A stretch of DNA of 64,000 nt. Source: Neoconidiobolus thromboides FSU 785 (lineage: Eukaryota; Entomophthoromycota; Entomophthoromycetes; Entomophthorales; Neoconidiobolaceae). The position numbers and the translations under genes were made by a program. Where the stretch lies: positions 33,933 to 97,932 of the forward strand of contig MU626327.1 in the NCBI GenBank assembly GCA_025603075.1. Reading direction: 5' to 3'. The notes beneath the pieces were generated by a model, which was not told the DNA's origin, searched no databases, and saw nothing but the letters and a program-made list of their open reading frames with translations. Each line of letters starts with the position of its first letter. The first letter of the stretch is position 1. This document shows positions 1-11,819 of the stretch, one piece after another.

Positions 1-1889
1 CTTGTCATTATTGGCCTCATTGAACATGAGGATATAAACCCAACACTAAAAAACGCAATAAAACCATAAAAAATTGTACGGAATCCAAGTTTATAACATG
101 CTACCAACCCTTGCCTTAACTGCGACTCTAACTCCAAAATCAAAGATGGTTTATCTATTAACATATCAATGTCTAACTTTTGTTTAAATTGTTCTAATAA
201 CTCTTTCAAAACATTGAAATAAATAGCATCAGCAGCAATTATACCAATCACTCCACCAAAACTAAAAAAGAATTTATTAACTATCTTAACCTCTTGGATG
301 TCTTCTGCTTTAACAGCTAATTCAGAAATGCTACCAGTTATCTTTAAACTGAGTCCTATGCTCACACCCACTAATGCTACAAACAGATAAAACAATCCTG
401 GTTTAGCAAGCTGATATGAAGCTATAGCTAATAAGCAACTGGCTACTACGCCAAGCCCGGTACTTAAAATTAAATACCATCGATATACAGTGAATTTCTT
501 AATGATTAAGCTGATCGCTAGATAACCTAATAAAAGACTGAAAATGATTGTAATAATTGTTGGTGTGGTTTGATTTGCAGTCAAACTAAAAGTAATCTTA
601 TAATAATAAGGGATAAAGATGAAGCCAATGAATAGAACAGCGCCATTAAAAAATGAAATTAAACAGCATAAAATCACATTATGATAAAATAAGTGAGCTG
701 GTAAAGTGGGCTGTTTTGATATATATTTTTGGGAGTAAATGAATAGGAAAAGGAATAGTACAGAAATACAAAGCGGAAGTAAAGCTTGATAAGAAGACCA
801 AGGATAGATTAAGGAGGTGCGATTTAGTGAAAGAGAGAGCAAAGTTGTAAATAAAAATAGAGAAACAGAACCGATAAAATCAAAGTTATGTAGTTTAACT
901 TGTAAACTTGTATCTTTACTTTTACGTGGTAAAAATAAAAGTAATATAACAATAGCGACTGAAGAAGTAGGTATGCTAATATAAAAACACCAACGCCACG
1001 ATAATTGAGTCATAAATAAGCCAACTAACATAGAAGCAGAAACAGAAGCAGCAATAAAAAACAAGGTATAGATTATCATATAAGTTTTTAGTCTATAAGC
1101 TGGTACCAACTCTTTAATAATGACATTACATAATGTAGGTAATCCACCTCCACCAATACCCGCGATTGCTCTTCCAACAATCAGCATTGTTAAATTAACT
1201 GAAGTAGAAGAAATTATAGTACCTATGAGGAAAGAAATTAAAGCTAATAAAATAATGGCCTTATAACTGAAGACATAAATTAGCCTTTTATATTGTCTTT
1301 CCATAATAAAAGAGGTAAGTAAGTAAGCTATACCAAATAAACCCAATTTAGAATATTCATCAAAATTAGAAGCTATTGGGACAAGTAAAGATGTAGCTAA
1401 AATTCGATCATAACCAGTGGTTATGTAAGTTAAAAATAGACCGAACAATAATAAAGTGGTTCTGAATTTTGTTAAACGTACTTTAGTATCATCAATGTTT
1501 AATACTATTGTTGCCTCATCTCCTTTGGAGTTATCATTAAATTCATTATTGACATTAGATTCTATATGTTGTAAATTATCACTAAATACTAACGGCTTAG
1601 TTTCTGTGTTATTGAGTAACTCAAGCTGTTTATCATTGTTATTGATATTTGTATTGATGCTATTATTATTATCAACAATGTTTTTTCTGTTCCCATCTAT
1701 GACATTCTTACTTTTGCTATTGTTTGTTATGCCATCTTTGTTATTGAAATCCGCTTGCTCCTTTTGAGGTTGATCTCTCGCTTCGGGCTTGTTATATTGA
1801 ATATCATTTAACTTAAATTCTTCACTTTCAATGTTGACGGTTTTCTCCACCTTAGTTCCACTTAACTCAATTTCTTTACTTTCTTCCAT
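1..1889 (-). CDS. MFS transporter, DHA2-like (3' end cut by window edge)
   Basis: A single open frame runs from the ATG at 1889-1887 to the left edge with no stop, so the C-terminus is missing. The first ~150 residues are hydrophilic and Asn/Asp/Glu-rich (cytosolic). They are followed by a succession of hydrophobic segments typical of a 14-helix drug:H+ antiporter. A conserved stretch reading GRAIAGIGGGGLPTLCNVII is the MFS motif around helices 4-5 and is characteristic of the DHA2 group of fungal multidrug and siderophore exporters. A TTLLLFGLFLTYITTGYDRI segment marks helix 1. Expected role: proton-coupled export or uptake of small molecules at the plasma or vacuolar membrane. The substrate cannot be told from sequence. 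No intron is evident. The gene stands alone; the next gene starts more than 2 kb away on the other strand. Confidence 0.85.
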   Translation of the reverse strand, partial: MEESKEIELSGTKVEKTVNIESEEFKLNDIQYNKPEARDQPQKEQADFNNKDGITNNSKSKNVIDGNRKNIVDNNNSINTNINNNDKQLELLNNTETKPLVFSDNLQHIESNVNNEFNDNSKGDEATIVLNIDDTKVRLTKFRTTLLLFGLFLTYITTGYDRILATSLLVPIASNFDEYSKLGLFGIAYLLTSFIMERQYKRLIYVFSYKAIILLALISFLIGTIISSTSVNLTMLIVGRAIAGIGGGGLPTLCNVIIKELVPAYRLKTYMIIYTLFFIAASVSASMLVGLFMTQLSWRWCFYISIPTSSVAIVILLLFLPRKSKDTSLQVKLHNFDFIGSVSLFLFTTLLSLSLNRTSLIYPWSSYQALLPLCISVLFLFLFIYSQKYISKQPTLPAHLFYHNVILCCLISFFNGAVLFIGFIFIPYYYKITFSLTANQTTPTIITIIFSLLLGYLAISLIIKKFTVYRWYLILSTGLGVVASCLLAIASYQLAKPGLFYLFVALVGVSIGLSLKITGSISELAVKAEDIQEVKIVNKFFFSFGGVIGIIAADAIYFNVLKELLEQFKQKLDIDMLIDKPSLILELESQLRQGLVACYKLGFRTIFYGFIAFFSVGFISSCSMRPIMT

Positions 1890-4227
1890 TCTTGACTTAA
1901 TCTTCTAAAAAATTAACAAAAAGCACAATGGGACATTCCAATCTTTATATTATATAGTTTTTATCCACTTGTTATTAGTTTCTATTTATGAATTAAAATT
2001 CCTTTATTAGTTGTAAGAATAAAATGTAAATAAATGAAAATGTTCTGAGCTCAGTTTATTCATTTTTTTTCTCTAGAATTGTTTGAGTGATTGTCTTGAG
2101 GCTGAGATAAAAAGATAAAACTAAAATTAATTGGATGATTTTTTTTAATAAAAATCAAGTTGAAGACAACTACAAAAATAAACATACAGTACAAAACAAA
2201 GTAACATTTAAAATTTTCAAACAACTTGAATAAATTTAAAACCTTGACTAAATTAAAAAACATTAAAGTTTAAATTAAATTAAATTAAAGCATTAAATCC
2301 CATTTATAAATGATTTTTATTTTCATTTTTTTGTTAATTTTTTAAGTAATGGAATTTAAAATTTATTAGGAGTATGAAAGAAAAGACATCTTCAATGTGT
2401 TTCAGGATCCAACAAAAAGGCAGCCATTTTCACAACATTGATACTCTAATGAATTTTCAAAAGGGCCAAAACCAAAGTGGTTTATTAGTAAATGTAGCTA
2501 CTACAAATGAAAGTCATAAGTACAAACGTTATTATGTAATGTCGAAATTTATCACTTTGAGAATTCACTTACAGGGTTGTTAGACTATCAACAAATAAAA
2601 GAAACATAAAATGACAGGTTTATGATTTATTCAAGTTGTTACCTTTAGAAAAACTTATAACTAGGAAGAAATTGGCCCTTGAGTCTAAATTAATCAATGC
2701 TACTATCTATCATTCTAAAGGTTAAGTTAAATAAGCTGGTTATACCAAGATAAAATTTCTATTGAAATACTGCTATACAAACATTACTATTAGACATTTT
2801 AAGGAGACATAAAAAATAGTTTTCATTATTCTATTCAGCTTTATTAAAATTATTTTAATTCATCCCAACTGTTTTTCAAAGCGAAATTCCATTTTTTGGC
2901 TTTAGAAAAAAATTCCTTCAACAATCTTTTAGATTAGTTTTTGGTACTTTATTTGAATCAAAGAATTTGCATTTAGTGTGCAGGTCTTTAAATATTTAAA
3001 GCCAAGCTTTTATTTTCTCCAAAAGGACTTTGAACTTAAATGAGAGTGTATAAATGAGAATATTAAGATACAAAAACAAAAACAAGCTAAAAAACTTCAT
3101 AACTTGCTCATCTAAAAACTAACTCTTTTACCTACCAAATTAAAAAACCCATGGTTTACTGTGTAGTTAGGCAAGCTATCTATTGATTGGCTATTTTTTT
3201 GAACGTCAGATGTCAAAAAGGAAATAAGCTAAATAACTACAATGTGGCCCATAAGTAGGATAGATTTCTATAGTTTTATGCAGCTTTCAGTAGGAATTAC
3301 GACTTTATTCCTGTAAAATTGATTTTTTATGACTTGGACTAAATACTTGCCTATAAATTGAATGGAATTCCCAATCTTATTTTATGCTGGGCATTTTATT
3401 TCACTAAAATTTATATCTATAACCTTGGATTAGAATAGTAACCCCTACTGAAACCTGGATAAAAACCCTATTATAACTTACTTACCTGTTATCTGGAAAA
3501 AAAGCAAACAAATGGATCATATGTAAAAATCTATCAAATTTGTAGATTTTTATGTATGATCCAACAAATGTGCTACTTTGAGCTTAATTAGTTGATATAT
3601 TTTTAATTTATACAACATTCAAAGGTATATCTTTTTGAACAAAATCTCACTTTCAATTTCAGTTTAAACTATTAGATTTGATCCAATATTGGAAAGAAAC
3701 TATAATTTAGCTGTTATATCTCTTTATTTACATGAATTATACTTAAAAGTATATCAAGTTGATAAATTTTTACACATGATCTCGTTTGTTTTTGAAATTA
3801 TATCAAGTCGTTCGAAATGCTCTTGTACGAAAATTCATAGATATTGAAAAAGTATCAATTTTTGATTGCAACAGTTAATTTTTCTTAGTTATAAAAAGGA
3901 ATGTATTTTAATCCAAAATTCTAAATTGGTGTTGCAACTAATAACTAATCATTCTCTAATATGCAAAGATCTATACAGAAATATTTCAGATGACCTGATA
4001 TTTTCTTATCTGCAAAAACAAAGTACTCTAAAATTTGAATTTTAAATTCCAAAATAAAATTCAAAACAAAGGCTAATCACAGTAATAATTTATTTAGGTT
4101 GAAGCATTTCTATTGGTCGATTTATTTTTGACAATACTTTTTTTCAAAGTAGTTCATCGTAACCATTCAAATCATTCCAAATTAAAACAATATTAACCTT
4201 TATTTCTTTCAAATAAACTACACTACA
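1890..4227. other. Intergenic region, no supported gene
   Basis: AT-rich spacer between two divergent genes, so it should hold both promoters. Short open frames at 2060-2263 (-) and 2374-2583 (+) have no recognisable domain, composition or splice context and I do not call them. The only clear structure is the inverted repeat at 3514-3562. Confidence 0.6.
3514..3562. repeat. Inverted repeat / hairpin, 20-bp arms
   Basis: The arms 3514-3533 and 3543-3562 are inverted copies with two mismatches, separated by a 9-nt loop. The outer ends read GGATCATA and TATGATCC. It lies about 670 bp upstream of the AT-hook gene start. It is unrelated in sequence to the abundant 103-bp MITE. It could be a protein-binding palindrome, a cruciform, or the remnant of a small element. 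Confidence 0.6.
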
Positions 4228-7200
4228 ATGGTCAAAAACAGCAATTGTAGCTCTCAAAAAACTAGAGGAAGACCGCCAAAGAATGGTGTAAAACATAAGA
4301 GCACCGTGAATAATTTAACTAATGAGATGCCAACAAAGATCAGCAACTTTTTTTCAGAATATTTGAAATTCCCCAAGCTTGCTTCATCTAAAAGTAATCA
4401 TGAAATCATAACTCAATTCAACCAGGCTAAAGAAACTAAAAATAAAGTCGATTCTGTCCCTAGCACAAGTCTAACTAATCAGCTGCCAATTGAAGAAGAA
4501 ACAACAACTCCAAACCCAAAAATCATCTCAATCAAAAACGACCGTAGTACTACAGCTCAATCCAAACAGATTAAAGGAATTAATAATAACCTCAATCTCA
4601 TTTCAAATAAAGGGTTAGTTACCCAATTGATGAGTGATGAAGAGGTCTTAACTGTAGGTCCAGAAAGTAGCATGACTGCAGTTTCGATAGATAATCATAA
4701 TCAAATCGGGAAAGTTCAAGTTAGAAGATCATCGCGCATTAAGGAAAAGAGCAAAGAAAGAAAAAGAAGAAGAGAAGAAAAGTGTGAAAGGAGAAGATTG
4801 AAGAAACTCGAAGCTGAATTATCAAAAACGAGGGAAGGTGTAATGGAATCTAAAATACCTAATGTAGCAAATAAACTATTATCTGTAAATACAGAAGAAT
4901 CTCGTAATATAATCGAATCGAAAATAAATCTAAATGATAATGCATTAGAGTCTAAGAGAGCTAAAGTAGGAAGTAAATTATTAGCAGTGGTAATTGATAA
5001 CCGTGCTAAATTAGCTGAGCTAAAAAATAAAAATAGTAGTGCTACACGAAATATCAACAAGGCTAGGTTAGCCATCAAAACCGGAAAACCTCGTAGGAAG
5101 GCGCCCGAATCCACCTATATTCCACCCGGTAACTGCTTCGGATCAGGTCAGGTAAGCGAATCCGAACAAGCCTCACCAATCCCTGGCATACGTACATCTT
5201 CATTTAGCATGAATCCTTATATCAACACTATGAATATCAATCAAAATGAGAGCATCGAACAAGTTCGCATGGAGGTAGAGCAAAATTCAAACGCCTCTAT
5301 TAATTTTGATCAATTTAATAATAATCCCAATAGCTCCCTTAATGTAGTAGATACTATCTATGACATGAGTAGTGTTATAAATTCAGTAGAAAAAAAAAGT
5401 GAAGAAATATACGAGACAAAGGTTCAAGAAGAGAAAGAAAAAGAAGAAAAAGAAACTATAGAAGAATGTGAAAAAATCGAAGAAGAAAGCGAAGAAGAAG
5501 CAGAGAAGGGTTGCGATCTTTTATTAAAAAACCGTAAATTAGCGAAATCTAATAGCTTTACTGACACGAATATATCTCCTATCGGTTCAAATAGTCATAT
5601 AAATACCAGTAGTCCAAAACCACCTCAATTTCAATTATCATCAAACGAAGCAACAAATGAATATGTCTCTGATGATAACAGTTATGTTGCTGGTAAATAT
5701 TTAGAATGTGATCCTATGGACACAAATAACATTGAGCCAAATTCGGATGACTTTTTTAGCATCCCAGAAGAATTTATGGAGGATAATAAGCAAGTTTCTG
5801 AAGAGCCAGAAGACCCTAATGTCCCCTCTCCTAAATTACATATGTTCTCATTTCAGAAAAATAAATCACAAGCTTCAACTGATCAAGAGTGTGAGTCAAT
5901 AAATACAACTCCTTCACCTAAACCTAAATCTACTCGCCCACGTCTATTCACATTTCAAGGTGATAACTTCGGTCAATATAGAGTAATTAAATCAACACAA
6001 CAGAGATACAATGAAGACCAAGAGTCATTTGAAGGTAGAAGAAAAGCAAGGAAATCTAACAATACTGTACTTAATCAATTCAATGACTCAGACACACTAT
6101 TCAATCACTTAAGAGGAGAAATCTTACGAATAAATGGACAAATAGAATCAACTTTCAAAGACATTGACATTGAGTCTATTACCAGCAATGAGATATATAA
6201 TATGCACCAATATTATCAATTTTTAATAAAACAAAGAAAGGAAATTGAAAAATTAATGATAAATATAGTTTCAAATAGACTTCCCGCTAAGAAGAAAGAG
6301 CAATATTCTACTTCTGCTCATTTTAAAGCCTTAAATAACAAAGCAACAACAAAGAGTGCAGTTTTAAATAATATACCGTCAAATAGTAGATATGTATTAC
6401 CACCAAAGACCCAAAGGGATCCGTTTAGTTCTTATGATAATCTTTTGAGGGTGGATCCAGTTGTAAAATATCTGACCAATGAACGAAAACGCCTTGATGA
6501 GCTTATTCATAAACATAATGAACAATATATAATAAATCAGGCTTCAGATCAACCACAAAAGAAAAAGAAAAAGCGTATAAATGAGTGTGATATAGCAGAA
6601 TATACCAATTGTCATAATCACCAAGTATCTTCAGTCAATGCTCGGAATCAGAATATTTTCTCGAATGAACAAAGATACTATTCTAAAGGTGATAATCATA
6701 GTCAATCAAATTTTAGACAATTTGAGTATCTTCAACCATTACTGGGGACAGATAGAGCACAGAACCCAACTTATGAATATGGAAGGATAACTCAACAACT
6801 AGGAGACTCATCAAATTGTTCACCAGAGCATGTTTCTTTCCATATTAACAAAACTAACCATACCAATAGGACTAAACCATATACAGGATATAAGATTGGC
6901 TCTACCAATGAAGATTATAGCACTAATTCGATCTCACATCATCAATATGATTGTTTTTCTCATCAAAACCTTATTTCTCCTTCTGGTAAGGTTGATATCA
7001 AAGCTCAGCAACATCAATTCGCTTTTGAATACAATGGCCATATCCCTAGTACTCCAGAATATCAGCCCATTTCTGAATATAATCAATATACACCTACTAA
7101 CTTTAACAATAAACAAAAAATTACAGCTGCTATAGACAGCGGATCTAAATTTGACACTATTGATCAGGATACTATTAACAAAGAAAGAATCAATAGAATA

Positions 7201-7350
7201 GCAGATAAAGTCCTTGAAAACTCAGCGATATCCAGTGAAGAAATAGAAGAAATAGAGAGCTGGCTCAGATCTGAAGACGTAGAAACATATATTGATTATA
7301 TTAACTCTGATGTTACTTTTGATTATTTTACTGGTAATATCGAAAACTAG
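4228..7350 (+). CDS. Large low-complexity AT-hook nuclear protein, function unknown
   Basis: A single-exon open frame of 1040 residues. Residues 12-18 read TRGRPPK, an AT-hook core that binds the minor groove of AT-rich DNA. At about 165-200 there is a strongly basic stretch (RRSSRIKEKSKERKRRREEK) that looks like a nuclear localisation signal and leads into a short helical region. The middle is Ser/Asn/Glu-rich and probably disordered, with an acidic Glu/Lys tract near residues 390-430. A more ordered helical patch lies around residues 625-690. Repeated short motifs of the type SPKP/PSPK may be phosphorylation sites. No enzyme domain is visible. Inference: a chromatin-associated or transcription-related protein. 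I do not recognise a named family. Confidence 0.7.
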   Translation: MVKNSNCSSQKTRGRPPKNGVKHKSTVNNLTNEMPTKISNFFSEYLKFPKLASSKSNHEIITQFNQAKETKNKVDSVPSTSLTNQLPIEEETTTPNPKIISIKNDRSTTAQSKQIKGINNNLNLISNKGLVTQLMSDEEVLTVGPESSMTAVSIDNHNQIGKVQVRRSSRIKEKSKERKRRREEKCERRRLKKLEAELSKTREGVMESKIPNVANKLLSVNTEESRNIIESKINLNDNALESKRAKVGSKLLAVVIDNRAKLAELKNKNSSATRNINKARLAIKTGKPRRKAPESTYIPPGNCFGSGQVSESEQASPIPGIRTSSFSMNPYINTMNINQNESIEQVRMEVEQNSNASINFDQFNNNPNSSLNVVDTIYDMSSVINSVEKKSEEIYETKVQEEKEKEEKETIEECEKIEEESEEEAEKGCDLLLKNRKLAKSNSFTDTNISPIGSNSHINTSSPKPPQFQLSSNEATNEYVSDDNSYVAGKYLECDPMDTNNIEPNSDDFFSIPEEFMEDNKQVSEEPEDPNVPSPKLHMFSFQKNKSQASTDQECESINTTPSPKPKSTRPRLFTFQGDNFGQYRVIKSTQQRYNEDQESFEGRRKARKSNNTVLNQFNDSDTLFNHLRGEILRINGQIESTFKDIDIESITSNEIYNMHQYYQFLIKQRKEIEKLMINIVSNRLPAKKKEQYSTSAHFKALNNKATTKSAVLNNIPSNSRYVLPPKTQRDPFSSYDNLLRVDPVVKYLTNERKRLDELIHKHNEQYIINQASDQPQKKKKKRINECDIAEYTNCHNHQVSSVNARNQNIFSNEQRYYSKGDNHSQSNFRQFEYLQPLLGTDRAQNPTYEYGRITQQLGDSSNCSPEHVSFHINKTNHTNRTKPYTGYKIGSTNEDYSTNSISHHQYDCFSHQNLISPSGKVDIKAQQHQFAFEYNGHIPSTPEYQPISEYNQYTPTNFNNKQKITAAIDSGSKFDTIDQDTINKERINRIADKVLENSAISSEEIEEIESWLRSEDVETYIDYINSDVTFDYFTGNIEN

Positions 7351-8860
7351 AGAATAACTAATATTGGTGAGAGTGACTTTTGTAATAGTGGTATTTTTCA
7401 TTTAATATTAGTAACAAATAATAGCGCTTGGAGACTATTACTAAGTCCTAAACTTTTTATGAAATCATTTAATCTCAGTTCACTTTCTCTGATTCTTATT
7501 AACAAGGACAGTAATAACTTCTAAGCTATCCTTTCCAAATATAATAGCTAATAATAAACTTTACTTTTTTTAATTTTTCAATTTTGATATGTTCTTTCGT
7601 ACTTATGTTTTCGCATCTTTTATCCCATTTGATCCTTAATCTTAATATAAATGGAATAACTTTGTATAGTTAACTATCTTGTATTTAACCTTTATGTGAA
7701 ATAAATATAAAGACTATGACTAAAAATCTGATAGTTAAGCATTAAATAATTAGAATGGAATAATCTACCTCATTTCTGTCCATATATTAGCTATTTGAAA
7801 CCTTTTTAAAAGATCTGAGCTACAAGGTATAAATGATAAAGGTCGCCTTCAAATTCGTATAAGGCTCACTTCTAACAAGAAATTCAATTTATTGCTCAAC
7901 TCAGTATTTCAAAGAATTAACATCGTTGGATAGAGACATATTTCATGAAATTTTTTTATAAAAAAGTATTTAGAGGTGCTTTTTTGATTTCATCACTTTT
8001 TCCATTTTCTAAGTACTATCGAACAGAAAGGTTGTTAGCAAACTTTCAATACAAAAAATACACCTCCATTTAGATTACATTTTATAATGCTTAATACTGT
8101 CTTTGATTTACTCCCTTATAGAGAATGCAAACTTCAGCTAGTTCAGCAATAGCAAAAACCTTAACTGGGACATGAATAATACATAGTATACATATATATT
8201 ACATTTATAACTGTTATTAATATATATCCATAATTGATTTAAAATTATATATACATGTTTTTTATACTTACATTTATTTATTCATTTTTTAGGCAATAAG
8301 ATCTAAAAAATTACTAAAATATGAATTAATTAAACATTTAGTCAGATATAAAACTTGAAGCTTTGAAGGACTTACGCTTTTAAACATGATATAGCTCTAA
8401 CACATACAATTCTAACTCTAACCCAGCCCTGATATAGTTTCAACTTTATAACTGATGTCAAGATGTTTTAAAATGTCGTCAGAATTTAATACAGTATTTT
8501 AAATTGGAAGTTGTTCATATATCTTCTAAATTTATTTTATTGATTTTTTAATCCAATTTGTATTTTCAAAATTTTATGTAAAAGCTTAATGCTTGAACAG
8601 TTGTTTAAACCGATCAGATTTTACCTTTAAAAAAGAATGATGTTTAAAAATTTTAACTTGGGCTAAATATTATAAGCATCTTATTAATAAGCTTCAACTT
8701 TAAAGCCCAATCATATGCTGCGCATATCTAAAATTAGTTGGACTTTGCTTAACATCAGCTTCAAAACCAAGTATTTTAGCCAATAGTGATAAGCTTTGCA
8801 TTAATATAAACAAGAAATTAAAGCAATTTAAACCAAAAGTTTAACTTTTATAATTTACAA
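7351..8860. other. Intergenic region with one MITE
   Basis: AT-rich spacer between two + strand genes. It contains one copy of the 103-bp MITE at 7971-8073 and otherwise only short frames without support. The promoter of the Hel2-like gene should lie at its right end. Confidence 0.6.
7971..8073 (-). mobile_element. 103-bp MITE, copy 1
   Basis: Diverged copy. It has ...AGAGGTG at the left and CACCTCCAT at the right, and inside it the family core GATTTCATCACTTTTTCCA, then the AGCGCT-equivalent centre and the TTAGCAAA block. It is in the orientation I call minus (TTTCATCAC block first). Confidence 0.8.
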
Positions 8861-11110
8861 ATGAACACCAAGATTAGCAACATTACCAAAGCCACTATGG
8901 ATAACAAGGAAAAGAAAGAAAAGAACGAAAAGAACGAAAAGAACGAAAAGAACGAAAAGAAAGAGAAGAGCGAAAAGAGTATCGAAACTGAAAATGAAGA
9001 AGTTTGTATCATTTGTGCAAAAGAGATCTCTTTTTACGCTATTGGATCTTGTAACCATGCTTTCTGTCACTTATGTAGTTTAAGGTTACGCGCACTTTAT
9101 AAATCAAACCATTGTCCTATCTGTAAGGTAATTCAAAAAAAATAGCAAGTTTGAGTTTAATTTAGAAACTTAATTATTAGACAAACCAAGATGTAGTCGT
9201 ATTTACTGAAACCAAATCAAAAACGTTTGAGGAGTTTAATCTTAAAGAAATGGTAATGGATGATAAGCTCAAAATTTATTTCAAGGATGAAAAAAATCGA
9301 GTTGATGCTTTAAAAATACTACAATATAATTGCCCATTTAAGGATTGTGATTTTATTTCTCTTGTTGGATTTCATAAATTACAAAGCCACGTTACAGCTG
9401 CTCATAATAAGTTATTTTGGTAAGCTCTATTTATCAAAGTAGGAAGAAAAAGTATTTATTGATATACTTTAGTAATGTGTGTGCGCATAATAAAAAAGAG
9501 TTTTGTGAAGATATGGAATTATACTCAAGAAAAGAGTTGGCACGTCATATGAAATATGGCAGTGATAAAGTATTAGGAAAAGATGATGGTTTCCGTGGCC
9601 ATCCAGAATGCAGGTTTTGTAATGCTTCATTTTTTGATAACGATGGGCTTTATGAGCATCTTAAGAAAAAACATGAATCTTGTTTTGTTTGTCAAAGGCT
9701 TAATCCACGAGACCAATCTTATTATAAAGATTACGCTGAACTGGTAGTCCTATAATACCTTAAAAAACGCTAAATTATAATACAATTTTAGGAAAAACAT
9801 TTTGAAAAAGAGCATTTCGTATGTAAAGAAAAGGATTGTTTGGAAGAGAAATTTGTAGTATTTGAAAGTTTAATAGATTTAAGAGCTCATGAAGTAAATT
9901 AACTTTTTGCGTTGTAAACTTTAATTTAATAATCTATTTAGCTAGAAAAACATACTGATAAATTTAGTAAAATACAAAGGGCAAAAATGAAAAAAGCACT
10001 CCAAGTCAACTTGGAGTTCAAATACTCACGAGAAAAAGAACAAGAACCCTCTAATTCAAGACGAAGGGAACAAAAGGTAACTGCTTTCTATATTGCGTTC
10101 AAATTTTTTATATTACTTAGAATGGATCATCAAATGAAAATACACCTAAACCAACCAGAAGAGTGAACGCGCCTGCTGGATTTGGTATAGTTTCGAATCC
10201 TTCTCCACCAGCTGAAGCTCCGATAGTAGTCCAAAACGAAGAGGTAACACCATTGATAGCAGAAGAAAAATGGCCGGACCTGAATGGACAGATAACTACC
10301 CCTAAAGCAACACCAAAGGCACCAACATTTGCAGATAAAAAAGATTTCAAAAATAAAGAGTTATGGCCCGAGTTATCAGAGTTAGGACCTAGTAGCTCAA
10401 AACCGATAGCACAATCAAAAAAATCAAATGGCTCATCATGTAATCTTTATTCAAAGCAGATGGCTGATAAACGACCTCCATTACCAAAAGATTCAACTAT
10501 ATTTGATCGTAAAAATGCACCGTCGTTGAGTCAACCTACCCTTACTTCATCTTTCTCGATACCAAGTTCAACATTAGAACAAATAGCACCATTGGTAAAT
10601 CGAGACAAAGGTAAAATGGACGCTGTCAAAGAATTTGGGGTGTTATTTTTTAATGGAATGATGCAGCCTAGGGAATATTTGCTTAATCTAGCAGCAAGTC
10701 TAGAATCTCATAGTACAACTTCAGAGCAATCACAAGCTAATGCTATTAAAATAGCAAGTCTTTTAATTGATCATTTGGACAAAACAAAGGCAGTTCGATT
10801 ACAAGTAGCTATCAGAGAAATAAAAAGTAAAAATGAGGCTTTCCCAGGGCTTCCATCAAAACCTAAATCTAAAAATGAAAATAATGGAGTCAATACTAGA
10901 AAAGTGCTAGTGATTAAACCTAATGGTACATCAATACCAAAACCTAAACTTAAAAATAGTAATGTCAGTAAACCTAGCTTCCCTCAACCCATTCTTTCTT
11001 CTTCTAGTACACAGACAAATGATGATATGAGTAAAATATCCAGTAATGGTAAGAATAAAGATAATAAACACAAAATCAAAGGTAAAAAGATGGATTGGAC
11101 TCAATTGTAA
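8861..11110 (+). CDS. HEL2: RING E3 ubiquitin ligase Hel2/ZNF598, ribosome-collision sensor
   Basis: Six exons: 8861-9127, 9181-9419, 9473-9743, 9792-9893, 9942-10076, 10121-11110. They join in frame to 667 residues. The family ubiquitinates small-subunit proteins (uS10, eS10) of collided ribosomes to start ribosome-associated quality control. Seen here: an N-terminal RING (CIICAKEISFYAIGSCNHAF... to CPICK, residues ~47-89), then the DVVVFTETKSKTFEEF segment that follows the RING in this family. After that come C2H2-like fingers including CPFKDCDF...H...H, CRFCNASFFDNDGLYEHLKK and CFVCQRLNP...YYKDYAELEKHF. The C-terminal half is Pro/Ser/Lys-rich, with EEKWPDLNG and ELWPELSELG motifs. The RING is preceded by a tandem Asn-Glu-Lys repeat. 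All introns are 44-53 nt GT-AG. The gene is convergent with the AIG2-like gene downstream. Confidence 0.9.
8924..8959 (+). repeat. Coding 9-bp tandem repeat (Asn-Glu-Lys)x4
   Basis: Four exact copies of AACGAAAAG within exon 1 of the Hel2-like gene. They encode NEK repeated four times, just before the RING. Length variation between strains is likely because the copies are identical at DNA level. Confidence 0.85.
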
Positions 11111-11298
11111 TTAAGTTGAGATAGAAAAATTAATAAAAAATTATATTTTATTACTAACTAGTGTTCTTTAAAGTTTATTATGTCTTGGATTTCATAAAAA
11201 TTACTAACCTTAGTTATATTTCTATTGTATTAAACTGCTTTGATTATAACATTAAATAGTAGAAACATTACAATATCTTTGAAAGCCAACTATTGAAA

Positions 11299-11819
11299 TT
11301 ATTTAGAATCACATTCCATATTTATAAAAGAAGTAAGATGTTCTTTTTCAAAAGTCTCCAAACTCCATGATGTATTGCTCAGCTTCTCTTCGCCCCCAAT
11401 CCAAGTATAAACCATAGCCATTTCTTTAGACTTACTGCCATTATCCTTAATAACTTCGACCACTATTTGAGTTCTATTATAATCCTAGCCATTCTATTAA
11501 TTATTTATTTTATTTATGAAAGTTTGAATTACTTCGCCTTCAAAGCGATCTAACTTTACAATATCTTCTTCTGTTACATTTTTAAATAACTTCCCTTCTG
11601 TCAATTCGCCATCTGAGAAATAAATCCCTGGATATAGTGCTCCTTTAACTGTTACTCGTTTGTAATCCTAATATGATCCTTTTTATGTATATTCTTCTCA
11701 ACTATTATTGTGTTTACCTTCAAAGTTGCAGGCAATAGTGTAAACTCTGTTTTTGGGCTCAATACTCTTTTTAAAACTGTAAGGTTTTGTAGACTACCAT
11801 AAATAAATAGATCTTTCAT
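11299..11819 (-). CDS. AIG2-like / gamma-glutamylcyclotransferase-fold protein
   Basis: Three exons on the minus strand: 11819-11718, 11667-11533, 11484-11299 (introns of 50 and 48 nt). They join in frame to 140 residues, the usual length for the family. The start MKDLFIYGSLQNLTVLKRVL carries the YGSL substrate loop of the GGCT/AIG2 fold. Next come the GALYPGIYFSDGELTEGKLF strand pair, then LDRFEGEDYNRTQIVVEV with the family's LDxFEGxxYxR motif, and the MAMVYTWIGG strand. The Glu in FEGE aligns with the catalytic acid position. Family members cleave gamma-glutamyl amines or peptides. The substrate here is unknown. The 3' end converges on the Hel2-like gene, with ~190 bp between them. Confidence 0.85.

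Noticed and set aside
2060-2583. Two short open frames, 67 and 69 codons, on opposite strands
   Set aside because: No domain, no splice context and composition like translated AT-rich non-coding DNA.
5708-7135. Out-of-frame plus- and minus-strand frames within the AT-hook gene
   Set aside because: Shadows of the 1040-residue frame.
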